Source of the DNA: Candidatus Vallotiella sp. (ex Adelges kitamiensis)
Lineage (GTDB): Bacteria; Pseudomonadota; Gammaproteobacteria; Burkholderiales; Burkholderiaceae
Assembly (NCBI RefSeq): GCF_020342435.1
Contig: NZ_CP080504.1
Span: forward strand, 883,081 to 947,080
Direction: 5' to 3'
DNA: 64,000 bases
Shown here: in pieces, positions 62,197 to 64,000 of the stretch
Position numbering within the stretch: the stretch's first letter is position 1
Layout of the letters: each line of letters starts with the position of its first letter
Position numbers and translations under genes: made by a program
The notes under the pieces: model-generated
Seen by the model: only the letters and a program-made list of their open reading frames with translations
Database searches by the model: none
What the model was told of the DNA's origin: nothing

Positions 62197-63558
62197 ATGT
62201 TTAGTTTTCTAAAACGTTTTAGAAAAAATAACACATCTACCGAACAGAAAGCTGTATCTACATCGCACTCTACTTCGATCTTTTGCACATCTGGAACGTT
62301 GGAACCTAAGCCCTCCTCCCTCAGATCAACGCCTCCAAATGTCTTATTAGAATCAGAGACGTTATCTAAATCTATAGCCGCACAAGCGCTTAACCCTACA
62401 TCGCTACCAGCAGCCTCTACATCGTCATTAGACTCTTTAGCCTTTACCGATACCGTAGCACCTATCGCTTTACCTAATACTATAAACATAAAGTCTGTAC
62501 TCTCAGTGCCTCTTATAGAAGGCTCGATCCAATCAACATCTAGTGTGGTACCGCAAGGCGCACACCTTAAAATATCCAACACTCCTGAGCAGCAACCTGT
62601 TAGCAGTATAAATGAAGATATCATTAAGATCGTTCCACCCCCCGCTACAGCATCATCTATGAAGCGATCGTGGTTTAAACGATTGAAATCGGGGCTGAAT
62701 AAAACCAGCTCAAGCTTAAGCGGAATTTTTGTTGGTATAAAGTTTAATGAATCGTTATTCGAGGAGCTCGAAACCGCGTTATTGATAGCTGATACCGGTT
62801 TGGATGCTACTACCTACTTACTTAATGCGCTACGCCAGAAGGTTCGAATTGAGAAACTAACTGACGCACAACAAGTCAAAGAAGCATTGCGCCAACTGTT
62901 AATAGAATTGCTTATGCCACTTGAACTATCTATAGTTCTTGGCCGTGCACAACCACTAGTAATAATGATTGCTGGCGTCAATGGGGCTGGTAAGACTACG
63001 AGTATTGGAAAGCTCACTAAGCACCTACAGTTGTTTAACCAGTCAGTAATGCTAGCTGCTGGCGATACATTCCGTGCTGCTGCACGCGAACAGTTAGTAA
63101 TCTGGGGTCAGCACAATCATGTCGCCGTGATCCATCAGGAAAGCGCTGACCCTGCTGCAGTCATCTTCGACGCAGTCCATGCTGCGCGTGCTCGCGGTAT
63201 AGACGTACTGCTAGCGGATACCGCTGGACGCTTACCCACCCAGCCTCATCTGATGGGGGAACTTCGTAAAATTAAGCGAGTTATTGGAAATGCGATGGAG
63301 AATGCTCCTCATGAAATACTGCTAGTGCTCGATGCAAATACTGGTCAAAATACGCTAGCCCAAGTAAAAGCGTTCAATGAGTCACTGGGTTTGACCGGGC
63401 TTATTATCACGAAGTTAGACGGCACTGCTAAGGGTGGAATATTAGCTGCAATTGCTCGCCAATGCCCTATGCCGGTATATTTCATCGGCGTTGGCGAAAA
63501 TCCAGAAGATCTGCAACCCTTCGTCGCCACCGAATTTGCTGAGGCACTGCTCGGGTAA
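62197..63558 (+). CDS. ftsY: Signal recognition particle receptor FtsY
   Basis: The GTPase that docks SRP-ribosome complexes on the inner membrane; 453 residues. The NG domain starts near residue 150 (SWFKRLKSGLNKT), with G1 GVNGAGKTT (260-268), G3 beginning at Asp341 (DTAGRLPTQ) and G4 TKLDG (405-409). The N-terminal A domain (about 12-145) is Ser/Thr/Pro-rich with few acidic residues, unlike the usual acidic linker. It starts MFSFLKRFRK, a basic amphipathic lipid-binding stretch. Divergent from rsmD. The enzyme part looks whole. Confidence 0.95.
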   Translation: MFSFLKRFRKNNTSTEQKAVSTSHSTSIFCTSGTLEPKPSSLRSTPPNVLLESETLSKSIAAQALNPTSLPAASTSSLDSLAFTDTVAPIALPNTINIKSVLSVPLIEGSIQSTSSVVPQGAHLKISNTPEQQPVSSINEDIIKIVPPPATASSMKRSWFKRLKSGLNKTSSSLSGIFVGIKFNESLFEELETALLIADTGLDATTYLLNALRQKVRIEKLTDAQQVKEALRQLLIELLMPLELSIVLGRAQPLVIMIAGVNGAGKTTSIGKLTKHLQLFNQSVMLAAGDTFRAAAREQLVIWGQHNHVAVIHQESADPAAVIFDAVHAARARGIDVLLADTAGRLPTQPHLMGELRKIKRVIGNAMENAPHEILLVLDANTGQNTLAQVKAFNESLGLTGLIITKLDGTAKGGILAAIARQCPMPVYFIGVGENPEDLQPFVATEFAEALLG

Positions 63559-64000
63559 GCGTGTAGCGCTAAAAATATAACTTTCTATTAATTATCTAAA
63601 TTAAATATTAGTGTAGACTTATTTTTAATCCATTCGCAAATTTCTATAACTATCTTAACAACAGCGCTAGAAAACTTTATTGCAATACAGAGAAATAATA
63701 CAGTGTACATCCTCTTATGAGGAATACTCTAAATCGAGGCTAAATCATAGAAATACTGAATATTATTCTAGCTGCATAAATGTATAGTGTGGAATTGGAC
63801 TATAGCTAATCGCTAATTTATCCACACAGGGGCACTCTCGTAATTACATACTTATTATGCTAAACGTGCTCGCGCTTAGCAGAGGTACCGCGTATCTTTT
63901 GGATACATTAACTTTCATCATATTCTTTAGGTGCTGGGGGAGATATATATAGTACGAGAGGCGTACATAGACATAAGCAGCTCAGGCTAGACGATAAGAA
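63559..64000. other. Gene-free end of the window after ftsY
   Basis: About 440 AT-rich bases with no recognised gene. The next gene must lie beyond the window. No clear terminator for ftsY is visible. Confidence 0.5.

Noticed and set aside
62115-62624. 169-codon open frame on the - strand opposite the ftsY N-terminus
   Set aside because: It mirrors the low-complexity Ser/Thr-rich part of ftsY, has no recognised motif, and lies antisense to a clear gene.

Overview
This window is a stretch of a shrinking beta-proteobacterial genome. Nearly every intact protein reads as a Burkholderiaceae (Burkholderia / Mycetohabitans-like) homologue, and gene order follows the Burkholderia chromosome in blocks (ybeY-corC-lnt-glyQ-glyS-gmhB-plsC; rsmA-pdxA-surA-lptD; purH-ruvCAB; tyrS / M23 / erpA-rpsI-rplM; nudB-aspS; ssb-uvrA; kdsD-lptCAB; mutY; lolB-ispE-tRNA-Gln-prs-rplY-pth; coaD-rsmD / ftsY). 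By my own addition of the intervals listed here, only about 59% of the window is intact gene. The rest is AT-richer DNA full of stops, and in several places it still reads as a recognisable dead gene. That pattern (single-copy housekeeping genes, large eroded gaps, no insertion sequences, no phage, no CRISPR) suggests a host-restricted endosymbiont. A Burkholderia-derived insect symbiont such as 'Candidatus Vallotia' of adelgids, or a fungal endosymbiont relative, is my best guess; this is inference from gene content and composition, not a proven identification.

Layout. 1-9 kb: end of ybeY, then corC, lnt, glyQ, glyS, gmhB and plsC on the + strand. 9-15 kb: rsmA, pdxA, surA and lptD on the - strand. 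15-16.7 kb: dead DNA. 16.7-20.6 kb: purH and ruvCAB (+). 20.9-25.1 kb: tyrS (-), an M23 peptidase (+), then erpA, rpsI and rplM (-). 25.9-27.7 kb: RNase P RNA and pyrC (-). 29-32 kb: an orphan gltL ATPase with a damaged D-loop and gdhA (-). 32-34.7 kb: dead DNA with several perfect palindromes. 34.7-37 kb: nudB and aspS (-). 38.4-40.5 kb: remnants of ubiB, ubiJ and a Tim44-like gene (-). 41.7-46.1 kb: ssb (-), a dead MFS transporter (-) and a dead uvrA (+). 46.2-50.7 kb: an AI-2E family transporter, kdsD, a kdsC scrap, lptC, lptA and lptB (+). 50.7-53.3 kb: dead DNA. 53.3-54.4 kb: mutY (-), whose expected start codon is ATA. 55.9-60.1 kb: lolB, ispE, tRNA-Gln, prs, rplY and pth (+). 60.2-62 kb: a 2[4Fe-4S] ferredoxin, coaD and rsmD (-). 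62.2-63.6 kb: ftsY (+).

How the genes work together. The kept set is translation (aspS, tyrS, glyQS, tRNA-Gln, rpsI, rplM, rplY, rsmA, rsmD, pth, rnpB), recombination (ruvABC, ssb), nucleotide and cofactor synthesis (purH, pyrC, prs, nudB, pdxA, coaD, ispE), Fe-S assembly (erpA) and a notably complete outer-membrane biogenesis set (lptA, B, C, D, surA, lolB, lnt, gmhB, kdsD, plsC). The lost set is nucleotide excision repair (uvrA), ubiquinone accessory factors (ubiB, ubiJ), transport (MFS, probably gltIJK) and kdsC. No new defence, secretion or mobile system was found. The most unusual signals are the mutY start, the orphan GltL, the kdsC hole, a 47-bp perfect palindrome, and an abundance of the tetranucleotide CTAG.
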